Assembly (NCBI GenBank): GCA_900758845.1
Contig: CAAESW010000004.1
Coordinates: 1-33,271, forward strand
Direction: 5' to 3'
Source of the DNA: an uncultured Collinsella sp.
GTDB taxonomy: Bacteria > Actinomycetota > Coriobacteriia > Coriobacteriales > Coriobacteriaceae
DNA: 33,271 nt
This document shows positions 1 through 7,974 of this stretch, one piece after another; position 1 is the first letter of the stretch, and each line of letters starts with the position of its first letter. The notes beneath the pieces were generated by a model, which saw only the letters and a list, made by a program, of their open reading frames with translations, was not told the origin of the DNA and ran no database searches. A program made the position numbers and the translations under genes.

Positions 1-30
1 GTTGCCAACGCTTCGTAGAAGCGAGGCAAC
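1..30. repeat. Inverted repeat at window edge
   Basis: The first 30 bases form a nearly perfect hairpin: GTTGCC-AA-CGCTTC, loop GTA, GAAGCG-A-GGCAAC. No T-run follows on the plus strand; a T-run on the minus strand would lie outside the window. It could be a terminator for the leftward aldolase transcript or a small palindromic repeat. The remaining bases up to 115 show no gene. Confidence 0.5.
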
Positions 31-115
31 GGGGGCCTTCATGCGCGAGGACGTTTTGGAAACTAAGTACGGGGACCCGCCCAAGCCGTCCGGTGGGATC
101 AGAGTACCCTTGCTG

Positions 116-973
116 TTACTCTGCTTTGCCCACAGAGTTGAGGTTGGTCATGCGGATCTTAACCAGCTCGGTGATCTCACGCATGCCCTCCTTGGCCGGC
201 TTCTTGGGGTCGAAGCAGGCGGGGTTCTCGGCCATGTAGGCCATGAAGCCCTTGGTATAGGCCTGACGCAGCTCGGTGGCGTAGTTAACCTTGCAGATGC
301 CGTTCTTCACAGCCTCGGCAACCTGCTCATCGGGCACACCGGAGGTGCCGTGCAGAACCAGCGGCACGTCGACGGCGTCGCGGATGGCCTTGACCACGGA
401 CTGCTCGATGTGCGGATCGCTCGTGTACACACCGTGGCTGGTGCCAACGCCAATGGCCAGCGAGGTGCAGCCGGTGCGCTCGACGAACTCCTTGGCCTCA
501 GCAGGATCGGTGTAGGGGCTCTCGCCCTCAACCGCGGGACCGTCGTCCTCCTTGCCGCCAACCTTACCGAGCTCAGCCTCGACGGGCACGCCCATAGCGC
601 GACCAGCATCGGCGACGGACTTGGTCAGGGCGATGTTGTCCTCGAAGGACTCGTGCGAACCGTCGATCATGACAGAGGTGTAGCCCGTACGGAAAGCCTG
701 CATGCAGCGGTCATAGCCATCGCCGTGATCGAGGTGCAGAGCGACGGGCACGGAAGCGCGCTCGGCAGCAGCCTTGACCATGCCGTAGAAGTAGTCCAGA
801 CCAGCGGTCTTGATGGTGCCCGGGGTGGTCTGCATGATGACGGGGGACTTGGTCTCCTCGGCAGCGGCCAGAACGGCCATAACAAACTCGAGGTTCTCGA
901 CGTTGAACGCGCCGACGGCGTAGTGGCCGGCCTGAGCGTCCTTGAGCATCTTTTCGGTGGTAACAAGTGCCAT
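116..973 (-). CDS. gatY: Class II tagatose/fructose-1,6-bisphosphate aldolase (GatY/KbaY-like)
   Basis: Zinc-dependent class II aldolase of 285 aa that would cleave a ketose-1,6-bisphosphate to glyceraldehyde-3-phosphate and dihydroxyacetone phosphate in the cytosol. The ATG at 973 is preferred because GGAGAGGAGC lies just upstream. Visible family residues are H80-L-D82-H83 (catalytic Asp and a zinc His), E132/E134 in VEAELGKVGGKEDD, H180 in GVGTSHG and H208 in VLHGTSG. These numbers coincide with those of E. coli GatY/KbaY, and the PGT-x-x-x-AG stretch also resembles GatY. The family includes both fructose- and tagatose-bisphosphate enzymes, and sequence alone does not settle the substrate. 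Context favours tagatose-1,6-bisphosphate: the window holds lacA, lacB and lacC but no lacD. It is divergent from a DeoR regulator with which it shares a 334-bp upstream region. Confidence 0.85.
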   Translation of the reverse strand: MALVTTEKMLKDAQAGHYAVGAFNVENLEFVMAVLAAAEETKSPVIMQTTPGTIKTAGLDYFYGMVKAAAERASVPVALHLDHGDGYDRCMQAFRTGYTSVMIDGSHESFEDNIALTKSVADAGRAMGVPVEAELGKVGGKEDDGPAVEGESPYTDPAEAKEFVERTGCTSLAIGVGTSHGVYTSDPHIEQSVVKAIRDAVDVPLVLHGTSGVPDEQVAEAVKNGICKVNYATELRQAYTKGFMAYMAENPACFDPKKPAKEGMREITELVKIRMTNLNSVGKAE

Positions 974-1132
974 GAGCGTTTGCTCCTCTCCCTCGCCCGC
1001 ATCTGGACATCGGGCGTACGTGTCCGCAAGGCGTTTTACCTTGCGTTTTGCTGCGCTCATTGTATGAAATTCAGCGGCTCTGCATGTGCGAGATATTGAG
1101 CCCATGCAGGTCAATACAGTCGTTTTTGAAAA

Positions 1133-1178
1133 GTAAACGGAAGGAATTTGAGCCGAGCGGACATGTTCGATATTGAAT
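1133..1178. promoter_or_regulatory. Putative regulatory boxes between gatY and the DeoR gene
   Basis: On the minus strand, positions 1164-1178 read ATTCA-ATATC-GAACA. This matches the GAACA-N5-GAACA direct repeat seen upstream of lacA, the IIA gene and other lac genes. Positions 1133-1140 carry CCGTTTAC on the minus strand, the core of a second box shared by the lac/gal promoters. Binding by the neighbouring DeoR protein is an inference. Confidence 0.4.
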
Positions 1179-1307
1179 TTTGGGCGTTCAGCGTCTTTCT
1201 TTTATAGAAAAGATAAGTAATCGAAAGGTATTTTCTTACTCAAAAAGAAAATGAACGAAAATAGAGTCAACACAATTCCTGCAAATTTGGCCGAGAATGG
1301 AGCAGCT

Positions 1308-2111
1308 ATGGCCCACGCAACAACCCGAGCCTTCGCCGATGAGCGTCGTGCCGCCATCATGGAGATGCTCGAGCATAACGCCTCGGTGCAGGTGGCAGAA
1401 ATTGCCCAGACCTTTGGCGTGTCCTCCGTCACCGCCCGCGCCGACCTGGACGCGCTCGCCGAAGCAGGCAAGCTGCGCCGCACACATGGTGGTGCCGTAT
1501 CGCTCCACAAACGCCTGACCGTCTCCACGCAGGATCGCCGCATCAATGTCAACGTCGCCGCCAAACAAGCCATCGCACAAAGCGCCATTGAACTCGTCAA
1601 TGACGGTGACACCCTGCTCGTCGACTCGGGCACCACGGCGCTCGAGTTCGTCCGGCTCCTTGATCAGCGCGACGGCATCACCGTTATCACGGCCGACATT
1701 ACCATCGCCGATTATATTGACGAGAGCATGCCCTCGGTCGATGTCGTCATGCTGGGCGGGGCACTGCGCAAAGGTCATCGCTATCTGTACGGCCCACTTA
1801 CCATGCAGGCTCTCCAAATGGTCCACGCCGATCTTGCCGTCATGTGCCCTGGCGCTTTTGTTCCCGGCTGCGGCTTTACGACCGACTTTCCCCAGATGGC
1901 CGAGACCAAAACAGCTATGATCGCCGGAGCCCATCAAAGCGTCGCCCTCATGGACGCTAGCAAGGTTAACGGACGCGGCATGTACCGCTTTGCCGAGCTG
2001 ACTGATGTCGACACCATCGTGATGGACCGTGACCCCGATCATGCCGTCGCCACCTCAATCGCCGAGACCGCCGACGACGCCCGCCCAAATCTCATCATCG
2101 CCGGCGCTTAA
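1308..2111 (+). CDS. DeoR/GlpR-family transcriptional regulator
   Basis: Sugar-phosphate-responsive repressor family, 267 aa from the ATG at 1308. That start is preferred over an in-frame ATG at 1251 because GGAG sits 7 nt upstream of 1308, while 1251 has no ribosome site. An N-terminal DeoR helix-turn-helix covers about residues 10-65, with recognition helix VSSVTARADLDAL followed by the typical RRTHGGAV. The remainder is the DeoRC effector domain, including LLVDSGTTALEF, VITADITIA, VVMLGGALR and MDASKVNGRG. The gene is divergent from the gatY-like aldolase, so control of that gene, and perhaps of lacABXC through the shared GAACA boxes, is likely. The inducer is unknown; tagatose or galactose phosphates are candidates by analogy with LacR and GatR. 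Confidence 0.88.
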   Translation: MAHATTRAFADERRAAIMEMLEHNASVQVAEIAQTFGVSSVTARADLDALAEAGKLRRTHGGAVSLHKRLTVSTQDRRINVNVAAKQAIAQSAIELVNDGDTLLVDSGTTALEFVRLLDQRDGITVITADITIADYIDESMPSVDVVMLGGALRKGHRYLYGPLTMQALQMVHADLAVMCPGAFVPGCGFTTDFPQMAETKTAMIAGAHQSVALMDASKVNGRGMYRFAELTDVDTIVMDRDPDHAVATSIAETADDARPNLIIAGA

Positions 2112-2116
2112 ACAAA

Positions 2117-2153
2117 AACCACCACAAAGGTGCCTGTCCCCTTTGTGGTGGTT
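2117..2153 (-). terminator. Perfect 14-bp hairpin between convergent genes, REP-like loop
   Basis: AACCACCACAAAGG (2117-2130) pairs perfectly with 2140-2153 around a 9-nt loop TGCCTGTCC. On the minus strand the stem is followed by a T-rich tail (TTTTTGTTT), so it can end the flavo-diiron transcript. The loop and stem junction AAGGTGCCTGTCCCC resembles the GTCCC-centred palindromic repeats found elsewhere in the window, so the terminator may derive from such a repeat. Confidence 0.7.
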
Positions 2154-2185
2154 GTGATGGCTGAGCGTCAAAAGTGAACGTGTCG

Positions 2186-3346
2186 CTACTTGGACAGCTC
2201 GTCGGCGAGGGCCTCGATCTGAGCGCGCGAGGCTTCGTTGAGCGAGCCCAGCACAGTCACCTTGTTCTGCGTCAGGGTGATGTCCTTCATGCCCTCGAGC
2301 TCCTTGGTCATAACCTTGGCAGCCGCGGGTGCCCAAGAGCCGGCCTCGACGAGCGCCACCGTACGGTTCTGGTAGGCGTGCTCGGCAAGCGTGTGGATAA
2401 AGGTGCTCATGAACGGGAAGATCTCGCCCTGATAGGTGATGGAGGCGAGCACCAGACGGTCATAGCGGAACGCATCCTCAACGGCCTCGGCCATATCATC
2501 GCGAGCCAGGTCAAAGACGGAGACCTTCTGGCCGCGAGCCTCGAGAGCAGATGCGAGCTCCTCGACGGCAGCTTTCAGGTGCCCATACACACTCGCATAG
2601 GCGATCGTGATGCCCTCGTCCTCGGGCTGGTAGCTCGACCAGGTGTTATAGGTGTCGAGGTAATAGCCCAGGTTCTCGGTCAGTACGGGACCGTGGAGCG
2701 GGCAGATAATCTGAATGTCCAGGTCGGCGGCCTTTTTGAGCACGGCCTGCACGAATTTGCCGAACTTACCGACGATGCCAAAGTAGTAACGGCGAGCCTC
2801 GCAGGCCCACCCTTCCGGATCCTCGATGTCGTTGGCGCCGAACTTGCCAAAGCCGTCGGCACTAAAAAGCACCTTGTCGGTGGACTCGTAGGAGAAGAGC
2901 ACCTCGGGCCAGTGAACGTTGGGGGCGCCGATAAAGGTCAGGCTGTGGCCGCCCAGATCGAGCACATCGCCCTCTTTGACGACCATTTTGCGCTCGGGGA
3001 AGTCGGTGCCAAAGTAGTTGACCATCATGCGGAAAGCACCCATGCTGGCCACGATCTGCGCCTGGGGATAGCGCTCCATAAAGGCAGCGATGCCGGCGGA
3101 GTGATCGGGCTCCATGTGATGGACGACCAGGTAGTCGGGCGTACGGCCATCGAGCGCGGCCTCGAGGTTGCCGAGCCACTCGTCGACAAAGCCAGCGTCA
3201 ACCGAATCGGCGACAGCGATCTTGTCGCCCAAGATAACGTAGCTGTTGTATGCCATACCGTTCTCGGACACATCGTACTGGCCCTCGAACAGGTCAATGT
3301 CGTGATCGTCGACACCGATGTAGCGGATATCCTTGGTGATCTCCAT
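2186..3346 (-). CDS. Flavo-diiron protein (FprA/rubredoxin:oxygen oxidoreductase family)
   Basis: Cytosolic O2- or NO-reducing flavoprotein of anaerobes, 386 aa. The ATG at 3346 is preceded by AGGAGG. An N-terminal metallo-beta-lactamase-like domain (about 1-240) keeps all diiron ligands: H77-x-E79-x-D81-H82, H145 in NVHWPE, D164 in SADGFG and H218 in CPLHGP. A flavodoxin domain (about 246-386) has ITIAYASVYGH in place of the usual T/S-rich FMN loop, then SITYQGEIFPFM and VEAGSWAP. No rubredoxin or NADH-oxidase extension is present, so an external electron donor is needed. It is unrelated to the sugar genes and points to a strict anaerobe dealing with oxygen or nitric oxide. Which substrate is preferred cannot be read from the sequence. 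Confidence 0.93.
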   Translation of the reverse strand: MEITKDIRYIGVDDHDIDLFEGQYDVSENGMAYNSYVILGDKIAVADSVDAGFVDEWLGNLEAALDGRTPDYLVVHHMEPDHSAGIAAFMERYPQAQIVASMGAFRMMVNYFGTDFPERKMVVKEGDVLDLGGHSLTFIGAPNVHWPEVLFSYESTDKVLFSADGFGKFGANDIEDPEGWACEARRYYFGIVGKFGKFVQAVLKKAADLDIQIICPLHGPVLTENLGYYLDTYNTWSSYQPEDEGITIAYASVYGHLKAAVEELASALEARGQKVSVFDLARDDMAEAVEDAFRYDRLVLASITYQGEIFPFMSTFIHTLAEHAYQNRTVALVEAGSWAPAAAKVMTKELEGMKDITLTQNKVTVLGSLNEASRAQIEALADELSK

Positions 3347-3362
3347 CAGGCAAAGCCTCCTA

Positions 3363-3386
3363 GATAGACAAAAGAACCCGTCTATC
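3363..3386. promoter_or_regulatory. Short inverted repeat in the leader of the flavo-diiron gene
   Basis: GATAGAC (3363-3369) and GTCTATC (3380-3386) form a perfect 7-bp inverted repeat 17 bp upstream of the start codon. It may be an operator or an mRNA leader hairpin. No regulator is suggested by context. Confidence 0.3.
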
Positions 3387-3475
3387 ATAGCACTCGCCTT
3401 CATAGCCACGGCTATCTGTCAGCATCCTTATCGATTGTTATTGAGGCGGAATATTGAGCCGATGAGCTGCGGAAA

Positions 3476-4507
3476 CTATGCGCGGGGAGCTGCCGTGGTA
3501 TGCCGAACGATGAGCTGGCCGGGAATACGAATGGCAACGGTTTTGCCCGCCGTACCCGCCTCGGGAACCGCATGCTCAAACACCTCGCGTCCGCGCTGAT
3601 GTAGATCGAATCGCACGGTCGTGAGCTCGTTGTGTGCCACAAAATCATCGAGCGAATCGTCGACGCCCACCACGCTCACGTCCTCGGGCACGCGCAGGCC
3701 GCTATCACGCAGCGCGGCAATCGCGCCATTTGCCATCTGATCGTTTGCCGCATAGATCGCCGTCATGGTGTGATCGTGCTCGGCCAGGTACCTGCCGGCC
3801 TCGTAGCCGCTGTTGGCAGACCAGTCGCCCTCGAGCGGCTCTGCCGGCTCGATGTGTTTACGCTCGAGCGCATCCTGCCAACCGGCGCGACGAAATTGCT
3901 CGTCGACCGAGAACGACGGGCCGCCAATATAGCGAATTTGCTCGTGCCCCAGCTCAAACAGGTGATCCATAAGCAAGAGCGAGCAGCCGTAATGATCGGA
4001 ATCGACCGTGGTCACCCGCGGGTGCGCATACATGGTAACGATGACCGTGCCAATGCCCGGCAGTGGATCAAACGTCTCAAAATCGGGCGCCATGCGACTC
4101 ATGCCGATGATGATGCCGTCCACGGGCAGCGCGGCCATACGACGCGTGGCCTCGGCAAGTGAAAACTCCTCGGTCTTGGACATCTCGACCAGCGTGATGG
4201 CACAATTATGCTCGCGAGCAGCGCTGGCGATGCCGTCGATCATTGAGAGGTTGCCAAACTTGGTGACATCGTTGACGCACAGGCCGACCGAATGGTAGCG
4301 ACCGTCGCGCAGCGAGCGACCGGCATAACTCGGACGAAAGCCGAGCTCTTGCATAGCGGCCTGCACACGCTGGCGCGTCTGCTCGTTAACGTTGGGCAAA
4401 CCGTTGGCGACGCGCGAAACCGTCTGCTGCGAAACGCCAGCAGCGCGGGCGACGTCGGCCATGGAGACCGGACGCGTACCTGTATCGTTGGACGGGCGCC
4501 TTGCCAC
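3476..4507 (-). CDS. LacI-family regulator R1, divergent from galKT
   Basis: LacI/GalR-type repressor, 343 aa from a GTG at 4507 with GAAGGTGAT upstream; an ATG further upstream lacks a ribosome site. The DNA-binding domain has SMADVARAAGVS, recognition helix beginning QQTVSRV, then NGLPNVNEQTR and a hinge region ending AGRSLRDG. The periplasmic-binding-like effector domain follows, with LPVDGIIIGMSRM, TTVDSDHYG, YAANDQMANGAIAALRDSG and VVGVDDSLDD. It is clearly paralogous to R2, R3 and R4 in this window. Three 14-bp pseudo-palindromes lie in the region it shares with galK, so control of galKT and of itself is the natural inference. The effector is probably galactose or a derivative, but this is not shown. 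Confidence 0.9.
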   Translation of the reverse strand: MARRPSNDTGTRPVSMADVARAAGVSQQTVSRVANGLPNVNEQTRQRVQAAMQELGFRPSYAGRSLRDGRYHSVGLCVNDVTKFGNLSMIDGIASAAREHNCAITLVEMSKTEEFSLAEATRRMAALPVDGIIIGMSRMAPDFETFDPLPGIGTVIVTMYAHPRVTTVDSDHYGCSLLLMDHLFELGHEQIRYIGGPSFSVDEQFRRAGWQDALERKHIEPAEPLEGDWSANSGYEAGRYLAEHDHTMTAIYAANDQMANGAIAALRDSGLRVPEDVSVVGVDDSLDDFVAHNELTTVRFDLHQRGREVFEHAVPEAGTAGKTVAIRIPGQLIVRHTTAAPRA

Positions 4508-4600
4508 AGGATCACCTTCACCCTTGCGAGATCTGAATAGCGTGCATGCCGGCCCGGGCAGAAACACACCACGCGCCGAAGCCCGCTATCGTCGGACGCA

Positions 4601-4614
4601 TGTTAACGTACTCT
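4601..4614. promoter_or_regulatory. Putative R1 operator, distal site
   Basis: TGTTAAC/GTACTCT, centred at 4607.5 near the R1 gene. It is an imperfect palindrome with a central CG, as in LacI-family operators. Its sequence agrees with the two other sites near galK except for the last base. Confidence 0.55.
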
Positions 4615-4661
4615 ACTTTTTCAATCCGCAACTCTTCTGCTTTATAAGTCCATACAGCAGT

Positions 4662-4672
4662 ACCGTTCACGG
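4662..4672. promoter_or_regulatory. ACCGTTCACGG box
   Basis: ACCGTTCACGG, containing the short palindrome CCGT-TC-ACGG, 173 bp upstream of galK. The identical 11-mer occurs on the minus strand at 14602-14612 upstream of the IIA gene, and close variants occur upstream of lacA, both lacE-first modules and the module 2 enzyme gene. The binding protein is unknown. Confidence 0.4.
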
Positions 4673-4723
4673 CTGTATTTCTACCGATTACCAGATTCTC
4701 AAAAAGTGACAAGCGTTGTGTTA

Positions 4724-4737
4724 TGAGTACGTTAACA
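4724..4737. promoter_or_regulatory. Putative R1 operator, middle site
   Basis: TGAGTAC/GTTAACA, the reverse complement of the site at 4788-4801. Its centre at 4730.5 is 123 bp from the distal site and 64 bp from the proximal site. Confidence 0.6.
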
Positions 4738-4787
4738 TAGCCCGTAACGTGCGGTATCGTGAACACTTGGTTCACGCCGCTTCAAGT

Positions 4788-4801
4788 TGTTAACGTACTC
4801 A
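4788..4801. promoter_or_regulatory. Putative R1 operator, galK-proximal site
   Basis: TGTTAAC/GTACTCA, 44 bp upstream of the galK start codon, a position where a bound repressor would block transcription. It matches the middle site exactly in reverse orientation. Confidence 0.6.
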
Positions 4802-4845
4802 TAACGACGCAAAACTCGCCCGTGCGCACCAAGGAAAGGACTCCT

Positions 4846-6051
4846 ATGACCACCCCCGACGAAAAGACATTCGCCACGCTCACCAAACTGTTTGAGGAGG
4901 AGTTTGGCCCCATCGGCGACCGCCAGGTGCTCTATGTGCACGCGCCCGGCCGTTCCGAGATCAGTGGCAACCACACCGACCACGAGGGCGGCCACGTCAT
5001 CGCCGGCTCGCTCGATGTCGCCGTTGACGGCATTGCCGTAGCGACCGACACCAACAAGATTCGCGTCGCCGACGAGGGCTATCCCACGTTTGAGATCACG
5101 CTCGACACGCTGGGTATTCAAGAGTCCGAGAAGGGCACGTCTGCGAGCCTCGTCCGCGGCATGGCCCACGAAATCGCTGCTCTGGGCGTTGAGCCCCAGG
5201 GCTTCGACTTCGCCTTCACCTGCTCTGTCCCCTCGGGCGGCGGCCTTTCGAGCTCTGCTGCTGTCGAGGCGGCATACGGTCGCGCCATGGAGACGCTCTG
5301 GGGCGCACCCGCCATCGAGCCCGTCGCGCTCGCCCAGATGAGCCAGCGCACCGAGAACAACTATTACGGCAAGCCCTGCGGCCTGATGGACCAGGCCGCT
5401 GTATGCCTGGGCGGCCTTGCCTACATGGACTTTGAGGACCAGGCTCAGCCCAAAACCCAGAAGCTCGAGCTCAACTTTGAGGACCACGGCTATGCGCTCG
5501 TGCTCGTTAAGGTCGGTGCCGACCACGTGGCCGCCACCGACGACTACGCCGCCGTTCCGCGCGAGATGCAAGACGTCGCCGCCGAGTTTGGCAAGGCACG
5601 CCTGTGCGAGGTCGATGTTGCCGATTTTGACGCCAAGCTCCCCGAGCTGCGCGCCAAGCTGGGCGACCGCGCCTGCCTGCGCGCCGTTCACTACTGGTAC
5701 GAGAACGGCCTGGTCGATAAGCGCTGGGCAGCCCTGAACGCCGGCGACATCGATCAGTTCCTGGTCCTGACGCGCGAGTCCGGCGCCAGCTCTGCCATGT
5801 ACCTGCAGAATGTCGTTGCCAAGCTGGGCTCCGAGCAGCCTTCAATGTATGCCCTGGCGCTGGCCGAGCACGTGCTCGACGGCCGCGGCGCCGTTCGTAT
5901 CCACGGTGGCGGCTTTGGTGGCACCATCCAGGCCTTCGTGCCGCTCGACCTGGTCGACACCTTCATCGCCAAGATGAACGGCTGGCTGGGCGAGGACTCT
6001 GCCCGCCACTACGCAATTTCTGACAAGGGGGCTTACGCGGCATGGCTGTAA
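4846..6051 (+). CDS. galK: Galactokinase
   Basis: GHMP kinase that phosphorylates alpha-D-galactose to galactose-1-phosphate, the first phosphorylating step of the Leloir pathway. It is 401 aa; the ATG at 4846 follows AAGGAAAGG. The three GHMP regions are visible: the galactokinase signature in variant form PGRSEISGNHTDHEGG (residues 34-49), the phosphate-binding loop SVPSGGGLSSSAAVE (127-141), and IHGGGFGGTIQAF near the C-terminus. The RSEISGN version replaces the more common RVNLIGE, a variant I associate with clostridial and related enzymes. The stop codon overlaps the start of galT, indicating translational coupling. Expression is probably controlled by R1 through the three upstream pseudo-palindromes. 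Confidence 0.95.
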   Translation: MTTPDEKTFATLTKLFEEEFGPIGDRQVLYVHAPGRSEISGNHTDHEGGHVIAGSLDVAVDGIAVATDTNKIRVADEGYPTFEITLDTLGIQESEKGTSASLVRGMAHEIAALGVEPQGFDFAFTCSVPSGGGLSSSAAVEAAYGRAMETLWGAPAIEPVALAQMSQRTENNYYGKPCGLMDQAAVCLGGLAYMDFEDQAQPKTQKLELNFEDHGYALVLVKVGADHVAATDDYAAVPREMQDVAAEFGKARLCEVDVADFDAKLPELRAKLGDRACLRAVHYWYENGLVDKRWAALNAGDIDQFLVLTRESGASSAMYLQNVVAKLGSEQPSMYALALAEHVLDGRGAVRIHGGGFGGTIQAFVPLDLVDTFIAKMNGWLGEDSARHYAISDKGAYAAWL

Positions 6052-7670
6052 TGACTGACGTGCGCAAGGCTGTGCAGGGCCTCATCGAGTACGCTATTCA
6101 CCGATCGATGATCGGACAGGACGACCGCATCTGGGCCTACAACACCATTCTGGAGTGCATCGGTGCTACGGGCCCGGCGCTCGACATGACCTGGGCGCTG
6201 CAGACCGAGAAACTATCGCTCTTACACCCCGATACGCTCCCCGACTTTGACCTTGAAGGCACGCTTGCCGCGCTTTCCGAGGCCGCCGTTGTCAACGGTG
6301 CCGCCGAGGACACGGCATCGGGCCGCGACCGCATCGCCATGCGCATCATGGGCGTGCTGATGCCGAGGCCTTCGGTTGTAAACGAGGAGTTCAACGGACG
6401 CATGGGCGTCAACGAACCCCGCGCCGCGACCGACTGGTTCTACGGCCTGTGCTGCGACGCCGGCTACGTGCGCCGTGCCGCCATCGCGCGCAACATCAAA
6501 TGGAGCACCCCCACCAACTGGGGCGACCTCGAGATTACCATCAACCTGTCAAAGCCCGAAAAAGACCCGCGCGATATTGCCGCGGCCGGCGCCGCCAAAA
6601 ACACGGGCGAGAAGTATCCCGCCTGCCAGCTCTGCATCGAAAACGAGGGCTATCCCGGACGCTCCGCTGCAGCCGACGGCGGCGCCCATCCCGCCCGCCA
6701 GAATCTGCGCGTTATCCCCATCCAGCTCGACGGCGAGCGCTGGGGCTTCCAGTACAGCCCGTACGCGTACTTTAACGAGCACTGCATTGCCATGAGCTCC
6801 GAGCATCGACCGATGCACGTGGACCGCAAGGGCCTGACCTGCCTGCTCGATTTTGTGGACCTGTTCCCGCACTACTTTATTGGCTCCAACGCCGACCTGC
6901 CCATCGTGGGCGGCTCGATTCTGTCGCACGACCACTTCCAGGGCGGCGCGCACGAGTTCCCCATGATGCATGCCGCCGAGGTCTCGCAGTTTAGCGTGCC
7001 CGGCTTTGACCAGGTCAGCGGTACCGTGTTGCAGTGGCCGCTCTCGGTGCTGCGACTGCGCTCGCACGACCGCGCCCAGCTGCTCGACGCCGCCGAGAAG
7101 ATTATCCTTGCCTGGCGCGAGTGGACCGATGAGTCCGTGGGCGTTATCGCGCACACAGCCGACGGCGTGGCGCACAACACTGTGACGCCCGTCATCCGCC
7201 GCGTCGACTCCCGCGGCAACGCCGGCGGCGAGATTTACGAGGCCTACCTGGCGCTTCGCTGCAACATCACGACCGACGAGCATCCGCTGGGCGTATTCCA
7301 CCCGCATGCTGAGTACCACCATATTAAGAAGGAGAACATCGGCCTGATCGAGGTCATGGGCCTGGCCATTCTTCCGCCGCGCCTGGTTCCCGAGCTCGGC
7401 GCTGTCCGCGAGCACTTGCTGGCGACCAAGGCCGATGCCAGCTACGATCTTGCCAGCGCGCTCGAGGGCGATGATCTTTGCCGCAGCCACGCCACATGGG
7501 CCAAGGATGTCTTTGCCCGCCACGCCGACGAGCTTACAGCCGACAACGCCATCGACATCCTGCACGAGGAAGTCGGCGTGGTGTTTGGCCACGTGCTCGA
7601 CAACGCCGGCGTCTTCAAGTGGGACGAAGCCGGCCGCGCCGCCCAACAGCGCTTTATCGACTCGCTGTAG
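6042..7670 (+). CDS. galT: UTP-hexose-1-phosphate / UDP-glucose-hexose-1-phosphate uridylyltransferase, class II
   Basis: Transfers UMP between UDP-glucose and galactose-1-phosphate (Leloir pathway). It is 542 aa, of the class II form typical of Firmicutes and Coriobacteriia rather than the E. coli class I form. The class II hallmarks are IKWSTPTNWGDLEITINLSKP, the nucleotidylation-site region GSILSHDHFQGGAH (about residues 290-303) and HPHAEYHHIKKENIGLIEVMGLA. The ATG at 6042 overlaps the galK stop (6049-6051) by 10 bp and has AAGGGG upstream; a second in-frame ATG at 6051 has no ribosome site. No galE lies in the window, so the UDP-galactose epimerase must be encoded elsewhere. A strong terminator follows. 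Confidence 0.95.
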   Translation: MAVMTDVRKAVQGLIEYAIHRSMIGQDDRIWAYNTILECIGATGPALDMTWALQTEKLSLLHPDTLPDFDLEGTLAALSEAAVVNGAAEDTASGRDRIAMRIMGVLMPRPSVVNEEFNGRMGVNEPRAATDWFYGLCCDAGYVRRAAIARNIKWSTPTNWGDLEITINLSKPEKDPRDIAAAGAAKNTGEKYPACQLCIENEGYPGRSAAADGGAHPARQNLRVIPIQLDGERWGFQYSPYAYFNEHCIAMSSEHRPMHVDRKGLTCLLDFVDLFPHYFIGSNADLPIVGGSILSHDHFQGGAHEFPMMHAAEVSQFSVPGFDQVSGTVLQWPLSVLRLRSHDRAQLLDAAEKIILAWREWTDESVGVIAHTADGVAHNTVTPVIRRVDSRGNAGGEIYEAYLALRCNITTDEHPLGVFHPHAEYHHIKKENIGLIEVMGLAILPPRLVPELGAVREHLLATKADASYDLASALEGDDLCRSHATWAKDVFARHADELTADNAIDILHEEVGVVFGHVLDNAGVFKWDEAGRAAQQRFIDSL

Positions 7671-7718
7671 CATGCGAGCTCGAACGCACGCACTCAACAA
7701 ATAGCGCCTACACGACAG

Positions 7719-7756
7719 CGGCGCCCGCCGGCAACATCGCCGACGGGCGCCGTTTT
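7719..7756 (+). terminator. Rho-independent terminator of galKT
   Basis: CGGCGCCCG (7719-7727) pairs with CGGGCGCCG (7744-7752) with further pairing inside (CCGGC/GCCG), followed by TTTT. The internal sequence closely matches the terminator after the mutarotase gene at 31868-31900. Confidence 0.85.
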
Positions 7757-7788
7757 CTGATGCAAGGATAACTAATTTGCACCAAAAC

Positions 7789-7828
7789 AAGGAGTGTCCC
7801 AAACTGCCGGCAGAAAAAGAACGTCCCC
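7789..7828. repeat. Left copy of 40-bp direct repeat flanking the ATPase gene
   Basis: The copy begins AAGGAGTGTCCC, contains the palindrome CTGCCGGCAG and ends GAACGTCCCC. It matches 9300-9339 at 38 of 40 positions in the same orientation. The GAACGTCCC core links it to the other palindromic repeats in this window. Confidence 0.85.
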
Positions 7829-7847
7829 AGATGCCTACCTAAACCCA

Positions 7848-7937
7848 CACATTATTCGATGGAAAAACGTGATTGCCTCCCACATTATTCGATGGAAAGA
7901 CGTGGTTCATTCCCACATTTTTCAATGGAAAGACCAA
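7848..7937. repeat. Three tandem 33-bp repeats upstream of the ATPase gene
   Basis: Units begin at 7848, 7881 and 7914, exactly 33 bp apart. Each starts CACATTATTCGATGGAAA or a close variant, then an ACGTG-like segment in units 1 and 2 and ACC in unit 3. They end 38 bp before the ATPase start codon. In one plus-strand frame they encode an 11-residue repeat (HIIRWKDVVHS-like), but no ribosome site supports a gene there. Tandem operator or iteron-like sites are the more natural reading. Confidence 0.75.
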
Positions 7938-7974
7938 AACAGTCTTATACTAAACATGATCGTTAGGAGGCAGT

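Noticed and set aside
116..973. Plain glycolytic fructose-bisphosphate aldolase as the only reading
   Set aside because: It cannot be excluded, but the active-site numbering and PGT-x-x-x-AG segment match GatY/KbaY, and the lac pathway in the window lacks its own aldolase.
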